This document shows, one piece after another, positions 9,753-19,047 of a DNA stretch of 64,000 nucleotides; positions within the stretch are counted from its first letter, which is position 1, and every line of letters begins with the position of its first letter. The DNA lies in NCBI RefSeq assembly GCF_002019645.1, contig NZ_KV917374.1:5253-69252 (forward strand), in the 5' to 3' direction. The notes beneath the pieces were generated by a model, which was not told where the DNA came from, did not search any database, and saw only the letters and a list, made by a program, of their open reading frames with translations. This DNA comes from Litchfieldia alkalitelluris. GTDB taxonomy: Bacteria > Bacillota > Bacilli > Bacillales > Bacillaceae_L. Made by a program: the position numbers and the translations under genes.

Positions 9753-11276
9753 ATGAAAAAAATATCTAATGTTTTTTGGATAACACTCGCGATTGTATTA
9801 TCAGCAGTTGCTTTTGGGGTCATTTCACCAAACAACTTTGAAAACATCACAGGAAATATACAGGCCTTTATCACTTCAACATTTGGTTGGTATTATCTTA
9901 TTTTAGTAACAGTCATCGTCATTTTCTGTGTATTCCTTATTTTTAGCCCTGTCGGTGCGATTAAACTAGGCAAACCTGATGAGGAACCTGAATTCACAAA
10001 AGGTACATGGTTTGCTATGCTCTTTAGTGCTGGAATGGGAATCGGTCTTGTATTCTGGGGAGCTGCAGAACCACTCTCACACTATTTAGCACCACCACTA
10101 GCCGAAGGCGGAACAAATGTTGCTAACAAAGAAGCAATGCGATACACATTTTTCCATTGGGGAATTCATGCTTGGGCAATATATGCGCTTGTCGCTTTAG
10201 CCTTGGCATATTATAAGTTTAGAAAAAATGAACCCGGTCTGATCTCAGCTACCTTAAAACCTGTTTTCGGCAAAAGTATGGAAGGTCCTCTCGGAACAGT
10301 GGTAGATGTACTAGCAGTATTTGCAACAGTTGTTGGTGTTGCAACAACATTAGGGTTCGGAGCGGCACAAATCAATGGTGGATTATCCTATCTACTTGGA
10401 GTACCTAATAATTTTACCGTTCAATTTATCATCATTGCATCCGTTACTGTTTTATTTATGATTTCAGCGTGGTCCGGTTTAGGTAAAGGAATTAAATATT
10501 TAAGTAATACGAACATGGTCTTAGCAATTTTACTATTTGTGTTAATGTTCTTTATTGGACCAACAATCCTTATTCTGAACATGTTTACCGATTCAATCGG
10601 TGGATACATTCAAAATATTGTACATATGAGCTTCAGAATTGCACCATTAAATGAAGAACATCGCTCATGGATTAATGGATGGACAATTTTTTATTGGGCA
10701 TGGTGGATTTCTTGGTCACCATTTGTAGGTATTTTCATAGCACGTGTATCACGCGGAAGAACGATTCGCGAATTTTTAATTGGTGTGCTATTACTCCCAG
10801 CACTTGTAAGCTTTTTATGGTTCGCTACATTTGGCACTTCTGCAATTGAAACCCAAAATGCTGGATTTGATTTAACACAGTTTGCTACTGAAGAAGTTTT
10901 ATTCGCCATCTTCAGTCAAATGCCTGGATCAATTGTTCTTTCGATAATAGCAATAGTACTTATTGCAACATTCTTTATTACGTCTGCAGATTCAGCAACA
11001 TTCGTTCTTGGAATGCAAACAACTAATGGGTCATTAACACCACCAAACACGGTGAAGTTAACTTGGGGAATTGCACAATCAACCGTAGCACTAATCCTAT
11101 TATATAGTGGTGGTCTACAAGCTCTCCAAAACGCATTAATCATTGCAGCGTTCCCTTTTTCATTCATTATGCTATTTATGATGATTTCTCTATACCGTTC
11201 GTTAACAAAAGAGAAAAAGGAGCTAGGACTTTACTTTAAACCTGTTCCTAAGAAAAAAGTTCAAAAAGATCATTAA
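9753..11276 (+). CDS. opuD: BCCT-family glycine betaine transporter (OpuD-like)
   Basis: 507 residues and twelve predicted membrane segments, typical for betaine/choline/carnitine transporters. Family motifs are [18 protein letters not shown] and the tryptophan-rich [20 protein letters not shown], which holds the substrate-binding aromatic box. It imports compatible solutes by sodium symport for osmoprotection. A strong sigma-A-like promoter precedes it and a terminator follows, so it is monocistronic. Betaine is the likely substrate given the neighbouring betaine genes, but choline or another solute cannot be excluded. Confidence 0.92.
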   Translation: MKKISNVFWITLAIVLSAVAFGVISPNNFENITGNIQAFITSTFGWYYLILVTVIVIFCVFLIFSPVGAIKLGKPDEEPEFTKGTWFAMLFSAGMGIGLVFWGAAEPLSHYLAPPLAEGGTNVANKEAMRYTFFHWGIHAWAIYALVALALAYYKFRKNEPGLISATLKPVFGKSMEGPLGTVVDVLAVFATVVGVATTLGFGAAQINGGLSYLLGVPNNFTVQFIIIASVTVLFMISAWSGLGKGIKYLSNTNMVLAILLFVLMFFIGPTILILNMFTDSIGGYIQNIVHMSFRIAPLNEEHRSWINGWTIFYWAWWISWSPFVGIFIARVSRGRTIREFLIGVLLLPALVSFLWFATFGTSAIETQNAGFDLTQFATEEVLFAIFSQMPGSIVLSIIAIVLIATFFITSADSATFVLGMQTTNGSLTPPNTVKLTWGIAQSTVALILLYSGGLQALQNALIIAAFPFSFIMLFMMISLYRSLTKEKKELGLYFKPVPKKKVQKDH

Positions 11277-11280
11277 GAGA

Positions 11281-11317
11281 GAAGCATGGGGACGGTTCCC
11301 ATGCTTCTTCTTTTTTG
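11281..11317 (+). terminator. Terminator after the BCCT gene
   Basis: GAAGCATGGG and CCCATGCTTC form a perfect 10-bp stem followed by TTCTTTTTT, starting four bases after the stop codon. Confidence 0.92.
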
Positions 11318-11495
11318 CGTCCCCATTGGTTCTTACGCCGCCTCAACTACTCACTGTTTGAATTATTTTTAAAGTTAACCCTAGATAACGTTTAGTGTGA
11401 AGGGTTTTTCTCACTTCTTTGTGTACATTTTATAATCAAGGGAAATCTAAAATAAATAATACAAAGAAAGTAAATGTTGGTGAGGTCGAGTATTA

Positions 11496-12851
11496 ATGAT
11501 AGCAAAGAATCATTCCAGTGTAGATATTGTGATCGTTGGAGCTGGTTTGGCAGGATTAGCTGCTGCTCTAGAATGTAAAAAGAGAAATAGTTCGTTTGTA
11601 GTTCTTGAAGCCAGAAATCGTCCAGGCGGCAGAGCTCATACCATTCATATGAGTGACGGTTATAACATTGACCTTGGAGCACACTGGGTCAGTAAGAACC
11701 ATACACGAGTGAGAGAACTAATTAAACAATTTAACCTTCAGTCCACACCTACATATAATTCTGGTCAAACCATTTTTGAGATTAACGGAAAGATTCGAAA
11801 AGGAGCCGGTCTCAAGCCTCTTACTACACTTGGTAAGCTAGACCTTTATATGCTAAAAACAAAATTAAAGAAGTTAATAGAAAAACTACCGAAAGGTGTA
11901 CCCCTTACTACACCTTTTTCTTATGAATTAGATAAGCAGACGATCTATGAATTCATTCAAAATAATATGTTCAGCAAGGATGGCAAAGAGTTTTATACAA
12001 TGGTTATTGAAGAAATATTTTGTTCAAAAACCCATGAAATATCTGTATTAGATTGGATATGGTGTATTAAATCGACTGAAGAGATTAACTATTTGTTAAA
12101 AGCAGAAAACGAGTGGATTATTGAGGGTGCGGGGGGACTTGCCGAGAGGATGGCCGACACCCTTGGTGAATCAATTTTTTATGAATCTGCAGTTGAACGA
12201 ATTTCTTATCAAGAAGAGGATGCAACTATATTTACTCCAACAAAGCAATGGAAAGCAAAGAAAGTGATTGTTGCTGCCCCTCCCAACCTAACAACACGCA
12301 TAAAATTTGATCCTCCACTTCCACCCATTCGAGTTCAACTAAGTGAACGATCAGGAATGCCGTCGGTAATCAAAATGATCATCATTTATGACAAACCATT
12401 TTGGCGAAAAGCCCGTCTTAACGGAAAAGTATTTTCACCATTATTATTTTCGATGGATAGCTCCCCACCGAACAAAAGCAAGGGCGTCTTAACCATTCTC
12501 ATCACTGGAGAAAACGCAATAAAATTACAAGGGAAGAGTGAAATGCAAAGAAAACAAGAAATTATCAAAGCACTAGTAACATTCTTCGGACATAAAGCAT
12601 CTGCCCCCTTATCCATCATTGAAAAAAATTGGGCGGAAGATGAATGGACTAGAGGAGGATATGGTACCCACTATGGAACAGGTGTACTAACTCATTATGG
12701 AGCAGGGTTATTTATACCAGTATCTAATACAATCTATTGGGCAGGAACTGAAGCAGCAACAGTATGGAGAACCTACATGGAAGGTGCAGTTCAATCTGGT
12801 CAAGATACAGCAAACGAAGTTATTGATTCTTTAGATTTTAAAAATAAGTAG
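11496..12851 (+). CDS. Flavin-containing amine oxidase family protein
   Basis: 451 residues. The N-terminal FAD dinucleotide-binding motif is VDIVIVGAGLAGLAAALECK, followed by VLEARNRPGGRAHT; near the C-terminus IYWAGTEAATVWRTYMEGAV is the second FAD-contacting motif of the monoamine/polyamine oxidase family. No signal peptide, so probably cytoplasmic. The amine substrate cannot be told from sequence. It has its own ribosome binding site (GGTGAGG) and a terminator after it. Confidence 0.88.
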   Translation: MIAKNHSSVDIVIVGAGLAGLAAALECKKRNSSFVVLEARNRPGGRAHTIHMSDGYNIDLGAHWVSKNHTRVRELIKQFNLQSTPTYNSGQTIFEINGKIRKGAGLKPLTTLGKLDLYMLKTKLKKLIEKLPKGVPLTTPFSYELDKQTIYEFIQNNMFSKDGKEFYTMVIEEIFCSKTHEISVLDWIWCIKSTEEINYLLKAENEWIIEGAGGLAERMADTLGESIFYESAVERISYQEEDATIFTPTKQWKAKKVIVAAPPNLTTRIKFDPPLPPIRVQLSERSGMPSVIKMIIIYDKPFWRKARLNGKVFSPLLFSMDSSPPNKSKGVLTILITGENAIKLQGKSEMQRKQEIIKALVTFFGHKASAPLSIIEKNWAEDEWTRGGYGTHYGTGVLTHYGAGLFIPVSNTIYWAGTEAATVWRTYMEGAVQSGQDTANEVIDSLDFKNK

Positions 12852-12883
12852 TACTCTGCCTGTCCAAAGTCCCTCTCAATAAC

Positions 12884-12920
12884 AAGCTGTTCATCCTTAA
12901 AATGAACAGCTTTACTAATT
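12884..12920 (+). terminator. Terminator after the amine oxidase gene
   Basis: AAGCTGTTCAT and ATGAACAGCTT form an 11-bp stem with a seven-base loop, then a T-rich tail. Confidence 0.85.
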
Positions 12921-13097
12921 TTCGGTTACCCCTATGCGTTTTGTTTTATTAATCAATTTTTATACTTCCCATCCCTTAGTTTACTTTATATGCACAAAAG
13001 AATTTGTGTTAAAATAAATGAATGACCAAAGAGATAGAAAGCATTTTTGTTATTCTTACAATAACGCAAATTAGGGGCAACTTAGGAGTGTATAATT

Positions 13098-14270
13098 ATG
13101 AACAAAAAAGACATAGGACAGATTCGAAAACAATTTAAAGTAGATAATGACCTCCTCAAAATTTCAGATATTTTTAATGTTTATATTATGAAGGAAACAA
13201 GCGAGATTTATCATCACCAAAGTCAACCATTTGAAATGCTTGACCAAGATCAACAAGAGTTGTTTATGGGTAATTTTAAGAAGTTACTTGCAGGACAACT
13301 GGATGAAAAGCTTTTTGAATTAAAATTTAGACGGGATGCTGAAAATAATAGTCAGCTCATTTTACACCAAGGGTTACTCAGCAGTGAAGTGGAAGATTGG
13401 AAAGAACAAATGCTGAAAATCGTAGAAAAAATGCTAGTTAACCGACAATACGAAATGGATATTGTCATTACATTTATTCGCGCAGAATATTTAAAGCCCA
13501 TGAAACGTCGAAATGCAGATACTGAGGAAAGTGACCGAGATACGGTTTACTCTCATCCGTTTATTTTGTGTAGTATTAATAATACACAAGAGCCAAAAAA
13601 AGAACTGCTTTTTGATTATGTTCAAAGAGAATTCAAGTACAATTTTGTGGTTGACCCAATTATCAACCTTAACACACCAATAGCCGGTTTTTTATTTCCG
13701 TGCTTTACGGAAAATGCTGCAGATGTAAATCATGTTCTTTATTCAGCAGGCAAAGTGCATGAACCAGATCATCAATTCATTGAGGATGTATTAAACGGCG
13801 AAGAAACAATGACAGCACAAGATGATAAAATCGTTTTTGAAGAAATTATAAAAGACGTAACAGGAGACCAATTAAGTACATTAACTCTCTCCAATGTATA
13901 CGAAGAAATTAACCGGATGATTGTAGAAAATGAAGAGGACGAGCCGCCAAAATTGGATACTAAGGACGTTGAACGAGTGTTAAAGATGAGCGGACTTGAA
14001 GATATTAGTGCAGAAAAGGTAGAAGCTTCGTTCCAAAAAATTATTGACGATGATAAATATGAAATAAAAGCGAACAGCGTCGTTCCAAAGTTTACCTCAA
14101 AATCAATTAAAATCAGTACAAAAATAGCTAACATTTCGATTAGCCCACAAGATTTAAGATATGTAAAACAAGTCCATCTTGATGGGAAACGGTACCTGAT
14201 GATTGAAGTAGAAGAAGATACTGTTATTGAAGGGTTTACGATGATTCCAGAAGCGTTTGGTGGGAACTAG
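13098..14270 (+). CDS. DUF4317 family protein
   Basis: 390 residues, soluble, acidic, beginning MNKKDIGQIRKQFKVDNDLL, which matches the DUF4317 family of Firmicutes. No catalytic motif, signal peptide or membrane segment is visible. A GGAG sequence precedes the ATG and a terminator follows, so it is a single-gene unit. Family function is not established. Confidence 0.85.
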   Translation: MNKKDIGQIRKQFKVDNDLLKISDIFNVYIMKETSEIYHHQSQPFEMLDQDQQELFMGNFKKLLAGQLDEKLFELKFRRDAENNSQLILHQGLLSSEVEDWKEQMLKIVEKMLVNRQYEMDIVITFIRAEYLKPMKRRNADTEESDRDTVYSHPFILCSINNTQEPKKELLFDYVQREFKYNFVVDPIINLNTPIAGFLFPCFTENAADVNHVLYSAGKVHEPDHQFIEDVLNGEETMTAQDDKIVFEEIIKDVTGDQLSTLTLSNVYEEINRMIVENEEDEPPKLDTKDVERVLKMSGLEDISAEKVEASFQKIIDDDKYEIKANSVVPKFTSKSIKISTKIANISISPQDLRYVKQVHLDGKRYLMIEVEEDTVIEGFTMIPEAFGGN

Positions 14271-14303
14271 AGCACTATACAAGGTTCTTTTCTGAATGTA
14301 AGA

Positions 14304-14355
14304 AGGGTTCTGAGATTATACTCACTCCAAGAGTGATATTTTAGAGCCCCTTTTT
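14304..14355 (+). terminator. Terminator after the DUF4317 gene
   Basis: A long imperfect hairpin (GGTTCTGAGAT with ATTTTAGAGCCC, inner CTCACTC with GAGTGA) followed by TTTTT. Confidence 0.8.
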
Positions 14356-14599
14356 CTGAAATCATTTGAAACTGTTAATCTCTATAATCATTACTTATTT
14401 TCCCCTGTCCCCCTACCCAAAAGCCAACCATACATGTCCATAATTGTCTCTTGGAATTTTTAATTAATAGGAGCATTTTTTCATATAAAATTAATATAAT
14501 TATGGTTATCTTTGATTAATATCAGATATGATTAAGTAAAGATAAATAAACTACATCAATTTTTAAATAAAGATGCCTTATGAAGGAGGTCTTCGTGGA

Positions 14600-15517
14600 T
14601 TGAAGACACTTACAGTTGAAAATTTAGTTCAAAGATTTTCATTGAACGTCTTGTGTGGAGAGAATCAGCTACAACAACATATTACACAACCTAGATCACA
14701 TCGACCCGGGTTAGAATTTGTTGGTCACTTTGATTTCTTTCCGACCGAACGAGTTCAAATACTTGGCAGAAAAGAAATTACATATTTGCATAAATTGACT
14801 CTAGAGGAACGTCAATTTCGAATCAGCAATATCGTTAAATACCATCCACCTTGTTTTATTGTTACTGCAGGACAAGAAGGACTAACTTATTTAACTCAAT
14901 ATTGTATCGAAGAAGGCATTCCTCTGCTATGTACAGACAAACCTCAATCAACATCAGAATTTATCAATAAGCTCGATGAATTTATGGTAAAAAAGCTCGC
15001 TCCAGAGATTGCCATTCACGGAGTTTGTTTGAATGTCTATGGAATGGGTATTTTAATTCGAGGAAAATCCGGCGTTGGTAAAAGCGAAACTGCACACACT
15101 TTGATAGGACGCGGTCATAGGCTTGTGGCTGATGATATCGTTGTGTTAAAAAAGCTTAGTGCACGAACCATACTCGGTACTCATGACGAGAAAACGAAGG
15201 AGTTTCTTTCACTGCGAAGTATCGGCCTTTTAAATGTCGTCCGATTATATGGTAGAAAAGCGTTTCAAGATGAAACCAGAATTGCTCTCGATATTGAATT
15301 AACAAAATGGCAGAAAGATACTCTAAATAATGAATTAGAGCATGAATCCAAATTCACTGAATATATGGGAGTACAAATTCCCCATGTTGAGATTCAACTT
15401 CAACCAGGTCGTGATGTGGCTGGTTTAATTGAGGCAGCCGCCAACAATTGGCTCCTTAAACAGCAAGGCTACAGTGCGGCAGAAGAGTTCATGAAACGTC
15501 TTGAGTCTGAATTTTAG
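14600..15517 (+). CDS. hprK: HPr kinase/phosphorylase paralogue with altered signature
   Basis: 305 residues from the TTG at 14600; an ATG nine codons upstream is unlikely because the ribosome binding site GAAGGAGGT lies inside that extension and the TTG start aligns with known HprK. Fold and motifs are HprK: AIHGV with His140, Walker A GKSGVGKS (155-162), HRLVADD with Asp178 and Asp179. Unusual is the signature loop: the family EIRG reads SLRS, so Glu204 is Ser and Gly207 is Ser, and RPGR reads QPGR. HprK phosphorylates HPr Ser46 for carbon catabolite control. The usual lgt neighbour is absent, so this is probably a second, divergent copy with changed activity or substrate. Confidence 0.85.
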   Translation: MKTLTVENLVQRFSLNVLCGENQLQQHITQPRSHRPGLEFVGHFDFFPTERVQILGRKEITYLHKLTLEERQFRISNIVKYHPPCFIVTAGQEGLTYLTQYCIEEGIPLLCTDKPQSTSEFINKLDEFMVKKLAPEIAIHGVCLNVYGMGILIRGKSGVGKSETAHTLIGRGHRLVADDIVVLKKLSARTILGTHDEKTKEFLSLRSIGLLNVVRLYGRKAFQDETRIALDIELTKWQKDTLNNELEHESKFTEYMGVQIPHVEIQLQPGRDVAGLIEAAANNWLLKQQGYSAAEEFMKRLESEF

Positions 15518-15674
15518 CATAAGGCTGTTTTCGAAAACTATTGCTTTTGAAAAGTTTTCATGTTTATTGTTGTACCGATTGATGTGCGGGTGGGTGTTGA
15601 TGCCTGAGAGGCAGATAAATGAAGCAAACATCTTTCCTCTCCTTAATTGATAACCACTGATAATTTGAATAAGC

Positions 15675-15745
15675 GGAGTTTTTCCCGTTAACACGCTGAA
15701 TAGAGCTAGTTCGGAGAATATAAGGGGAGTTTTTCCCGTTAAGGC
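15675..15745 (+). repeat. Two copies of a short GGAGTTTTTCCCGTTAA motif
   Basis: GCGGAGTTTTTCCCGTTAAC (about 15673-15692) and GGGGAGTTTTTCCCGTTAAG (about 15724-15744) recur 50 bp apart in the gene-free region after hprK. Related motifs occur at 33345-33490. Overlapping small open frames here look spurious. Confidence 0.7.
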
Positions 15746-15924
15746 CAAGCAACATGGTCCATATTCATGTATTTTGATTAAATAAGTGGATTCTTTCCCT
15801 CTATTTAATCCATTTTTTGTACTTTTTCCTCATTAAGAGAAAAATCTCCCCTTATTTTTGTATCTTATTACCTATCGATTCTTTAAGACTTAAAAATCGC
15901 TGAACAGCGCTTATTTTGTAATAC

Positions 15925-15959
15925 AAAAAATGCTTGGAGCATATTTCTCCAAACATTTT
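15925..15959 (-). terminator. Intrinsic terminator, leftward
   Basis: AATGTTTGGAG and CTCCAAGCATT form an 11-bp stem (one mismatch) with a T run on the minus strand. It would end leftward transcription from the TIM-barrel gene at 16237, with repeat R2b in between. Confidence 0.7.
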
Positions 15960-15984
15960 CATTCATCATAGCGCTAAATAATCG

Positions 15985-16200
15985 TTTAGCATTGAAGTCT
16001 ACCCTGAAAAAAGAAATGCTGAAGGCGCTCGTTCATCGGCGACAGGCATAAGACGAGCCGGCTAGAAGGTTGCTTTTTAACCTTCTAGGGTGGATTGACT
16101 TAGACCTGAGAGTCGATAGCGCCTGAAGCTAGACACTAAGCTAAGTATAATTTTTCATACTCCATGGTGCTAATTTTAATTAGCATGGATGTCTACCCAA
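15985..16200 (-). repeat. Interspersed repeat R2, copy b
   Basis: Inverted copy of 4112-4315, sharing GAAGGCGCTCGTTCATCGGC, the AGAAGGTT...AACCTTCT stem, GCGCCTGAAGCTAGACACTA and the TGCTAATTTTAATTAGCA palindrome. The ends again carry GTCTACCCTGAAAA and GTCTACCCAAAA. Confidence 0.85.
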
Positions 16201-16236
16201 AATAAAGCTAAGCCTTACGTGTACTAATTAGAACTA

Positions 16237-17070
16237 TTAATTACCCTCGTACTTATCCTTCAAGAAAGCCATACTACCATCAATATATGGCTCCTGTGTA
16301 TCTTCCATTAAGATATTGATATGAGGCTTCTTCTCTTTTAATAGCTTCATCACTAGATCATAGTTTAAGAGCCCTGTTCCAACTGGCGCAAATTTCAACT
16401 GACCTTCTGCAATAATGAAGTCCTTTGCATGTAGAACTGCCAGTCTATCCCCCAATAAGTCAAAAGCTTCTTGTATGATTTCATCCTGGTTTTTGTAGGT
16501 TTCGCCAGTTAATAAATTCACAGGATCAAGTATCACCTGAAGATTATTAGAGTTAATACTATCTAACAGTCGTTTCATAAGTTTTGATGTATAAACCGGA
16601 TGATTTACTCCCGCCTCTACTCCAACAATAACCCCAAACTTTTCTGCTTCGGTAACAAGCTCACGAACACTTTCGACTACTTCTAAAAAAGGCTCTTCCT
16701 TAAAGTTGTCTTCTGTATAAAAGATTTCCGCATTCACATTACCGGTTTCAGTACCAACAATGCTACAACCAAAATCTCTAGCATATCTTATATGCTCCTT
16801 AAATCGTTCGATTCCCTTTCTTCTTTCATCTTTGTCAGGGTGAATCATATTAAAATAGCAACCTAACACGGCTATTTGGATATGATTATTACGAAAAGCA
16901 CTACCTATATGGTGTGCCATCCCTGGACTTAAGCTACCGTTTGCAGTATTAAAATCAAATGATCTCGCAAGTGCTAATTGTACCCCTTTAAGTCCTTTAT
17001 TTGCTATTACTTCTACAAGCTCCTCTAATGGAAGCTTCTCAATATCATGTGCTCTAATTCCAATATTCAT
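16237..17070 (-). CDS. Sugar phosphate isomerase/epimerase family (TIM barrel)
   Basis: 277 residues, resembling the xylose isomerase-like TIM-barrel (AP endonuclease 2) family: MNIGIRAHDI at the start, GVEAGVNHPVYTS and LQVILDPVNLL with metal-ligand-type Glu and Asp, HAKDF and ILMEDTQEPY near the end. Members interconvert sugars or sugar acids with a divalent metal. It lies downstream of the uronate operon in the same orientation but is separated by 290 bp holding repeat R1c, so co-transcription is uncertain. A role on an uronate or related sugar is inferred only from position. Confidence 0.8.
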   Translation of the reverse strand: MNIGIRAHDIEKLPLEELVEVIANKGLKGVQLALARSFDFNTANGSLSPGMAHHIGSAFRNNHIQIAVLGCYFNMIHPDKDERRKGIERFKEHIRYARDFGCSIVGTETGNVNAEIFYTEDNFKEEPFLEVVESVRELVTEAEKFGVIVGVEAGVNHPVYTSKLMKRLLDSINSNNLQVILDPVNLLTGETYKNQDEIIQEAFDLLGDRLAVLHAKDFIIAEGQLKFAPVGTGLLNYDLVMKLLKEKKPHINILMEDTQEPYIDGSMAFLKDKYEGN

Positions 17071-17133
17071 CTTCTCGCCATCCTTTTACTGTTCTTTTTC
17101 AGGCCCTATTTTAGGTTTAAGGGCACTTTCCCA

Positions 17134-17275
17134 AAGGAGTTCCATTCCCTTCGATCCACTCGCTTTCCGCGGGGCGGTTCGTAAGCCTCCTCGAAGCGAG
17201 TTTCTGCGGGGTCTTACGCTGACCGCATATCTCGCAGGAGTCAAGTGGCTCTTCGCTCATTCCATATAAGTTTTT
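17134..17275 (+). repeat. Interspersed repeat R1, copy c
   Basis: ATCCACTCGCTTTCCGCGGG, GTAAGCCTCCTCGAAGCGAG, CTGCGGGGTCTTACGCTGAC, TCGCAGGAGTCAAGTGGCTC and GCTCATTCCA match copies at 492-630 and 3951-4098. It fills most of the gap between the TIM-barrel gene and kduD. Confidence 0.85.
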
Positions 17276-17360
17276 ACTATTACCACCATGATGCAAATAG
17301 CCGCAGCACTGTCCAAGGTGATACGGCTTTTTTCACTTACATAAGTTTATTTAACTATAA

Positions 17361-18143
17361 TTATCTAGCTAGCCAACCACCATCGATCGCTAAGATATGA
17401 CCATTTATATAGTCTGAAGCTTTACTTGATAAAAACACAACGGTTCCCATTAAATCAGCTGGATCTGCCCATCGAGCTGCAGGAATTCGTGATAAAATTT
17501 CTGCATTACGTTTCTCATCGGCACGGATAGGAGCTGTATTTGCAGTTGCAACATAACCTGGTGCGATTGCATTAATTTGAACATTATACTCAGCTAATTC
17601 ATTAGCAAACGCTTTCGTAATTCCAGCAACAGCATGCTTACTAGCAGTATACGGCGGCACAAACTTCCCACCTTGGAAAGAAAGCATTGACGCAATATTG
17701 ATGATTTTCCCGCTTTTTTGCTCAACCATTATTTTTGCCACTTCTTGACTTAAAAAGTAAACAGAGTTTAAGTTAATCGCCATTACTGCATCCCAATCTT
17801 CTTGTTTATACTCAAGTAATGGATTACGACGGATTGTACCAGCATTGTTTACTAAAATATCAATTTTTCCATATGCTTGAACACAAGTAGATACCACATC
17901 TTTTATTGCTTCTTTCTTCGTTAAGTCAGCTTGAAAAAACTCAATTCTACGTCCTTCTTTTTCAACTAACTGTCTAGTTTCATCCCAATCCTTATCATAA
18001 GTTACTACGAAAAGGTCAGCTCCAGCTTTTGCAAGTGCTACTACATACCCTTGACCTAATCCAGTATTACCACCAGTAACGATTGCAGTTTTACCAGCTA
18101 AATTGAAGAAATCTAGTGAAAAATCTTGTAATTGATTTGTCAT
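17361..18143 (-). CDS. kduD: 2-deoxy-D-gluconate 3-dehydrogenase / KduD (SDR)
   Basis: 260 residues, classical short-chain dehydrogenase. The NAD-binding motif is TGGNTGLGQGY; NNAG follows, with catalytic Ser in NIASMLSFQGG and the YTASK catalytic Tyr-Lys. KduD reduces 2,5-diketo-3-deoxygluconate to 2-keto-3-deoxygluconate (KDG) in degradation of unsaturated uronates. It is last in a tight kdgA-kdgK-kduI-kduD operon (31-bp gap to kduI), which supports this specific assignment. Confidence 0.92.
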   Translation of the reverse strand: MTNQLQDFSLDFFNLAGKTAIVTGGNTGLGQGYVVALAKAGADLFVVTYDKDWDETRQLVEKEGRRIEFFQADLTKKEAIKDVVSTCVQAYGKIDILVNNAGTIRRNPLLEYKQEDWDAVMAINLNSVYFLSQEVAKIMVEQKSGKIINIASMLSFQGGKFVPPYTASKHAVAGITKAFANELAEYNVQINAIAPGYVATANTAPIRADEKRNAEILSRIPAARWADPADLMGTVVFLSSKASDYINGHILAIDGGWLAR

Positions 18144-18174
18144 TTTTATTTTCCTCCATTATTTATATAACTTA

Positions 18175-19008
18175 TTAACGCAGCTCTTCCATTTTGACCA
18201 TATCCATATCTGTGTAAGTAATGTTTTCTCCGCACATTCCCCAGATGAATGTGTAGTTACTTGTAGCAGTACCCGTATGGATTGACCAACTTGGTGAAAT
18301 AGCTGCTTGTTCATTTTTCATGACTAGATGTCTCGTTTCATCAGGTTTTCCCATAAAATGAAATACCCTTGTGTCTGGATCCATGTTGAAATATAGATAT
18401 ACTTCCATTCGTCGTTCATGAGTATGACAAGGCATTGTATTCCAGACACTCCCTGGAGAAAGCATTGTTAATCCCATTTGAAGCTGACAGCTTTCACATA
18501 CATTTGGATGGATATATTGATAGATTTTTCGATCATTCAATGTATCTGATGATCCTGCCTCAAGTGGAACAATCTTATTTATATCAATTTTTACCGTTGG
18601 ATAAGTGTGGTGAGCAGGTGTTGAATTAATATAAAACTTTGCAGGAGCACTTGCATCCTTAGAACGGAATAATACTTCCTTCGTGCCTCTACTTACATAT
18701 AACCCATCACGCAGCTGCATGCTATATTCAACACCATCTAGAATAACAACTCCATCGCCACCAATGTTGATAATTCCCATTTCTCGACGTTCTAAGAAAT
18801 AGTCAACACCTAGCTCTTTATCAAGCTTAATCGTTAACTCTTCTTCTGCTGGTGTCACTCCACCAAAGATCATGCGGTCGTTATGTGTATAAGTTAAATG
18901 AACCTGACCTGATTCAAACAGCTTTTCTACTAAAAAGTGCTCCCTTAATTCATCAGTCGTATATTTTTTCACATCACCTGGATAAGTAGCATAACGCGTA
19001 TCTAACAT
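18175..19008 (-). CDS. kduI: 5-keto-4-deoxyuronate isomerase (DKI isomerase)
   Basis: 277 residues, cupin fold. The zinc-binding motif is PCHTHERRMEVYLYF, with a further Glu/His set towards the C-terminus (SIHTGTATSNYTFIWGM). KduI isomerises 4-deoxy-L-threo-5-hexosulose uronate to 2,5-diketo-3-deoxygluconate, the substrate of KduD next door. The ATG at 19017 is too close to AAGGAG, so the ATG at 19006-19008 is preferred; it gives the usual family length (278 in E. coli). Confidence 0.94.
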   Translation of the reverse strand: MLDTRYATYPGDVKKYTTDELREHFLVEKLFESGQVHLTYTHNDRMIFGGVTPAEEELTIKLDKELGVDYFLERREMGIINIGGDGVVILDGVEYSMQLRDGLYVSRGTKEVLFRSKDASAPAKFYINSTPAHHTYPTVKIDINKIVPLEAGSSDTLNDRKIYQYIHPNVCESCQLQMGLTMLSPGSVWNTMPCHTHERRMEVYLYFNMDPDTRVFHFMGKPDETRHLVMKNEQAAISPSWSIHTGTATSNYTFIWGMCGENITYTDMDMVKMEELR

Positions 19009-19047
19009 ATCTATCATTCTCCTTCTCTATTCATTTTTTTGTAATCG

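Noticed and set aside
11392-11682. 96-codon minus-strand frame
   Set aside because: Shadow of the amine oxidase start; no ribosome binding site.
15425-15755. Minus-strand frames over the hprK end
   Set aside because: They span the short repeats and antisense of hprK, without start signals.
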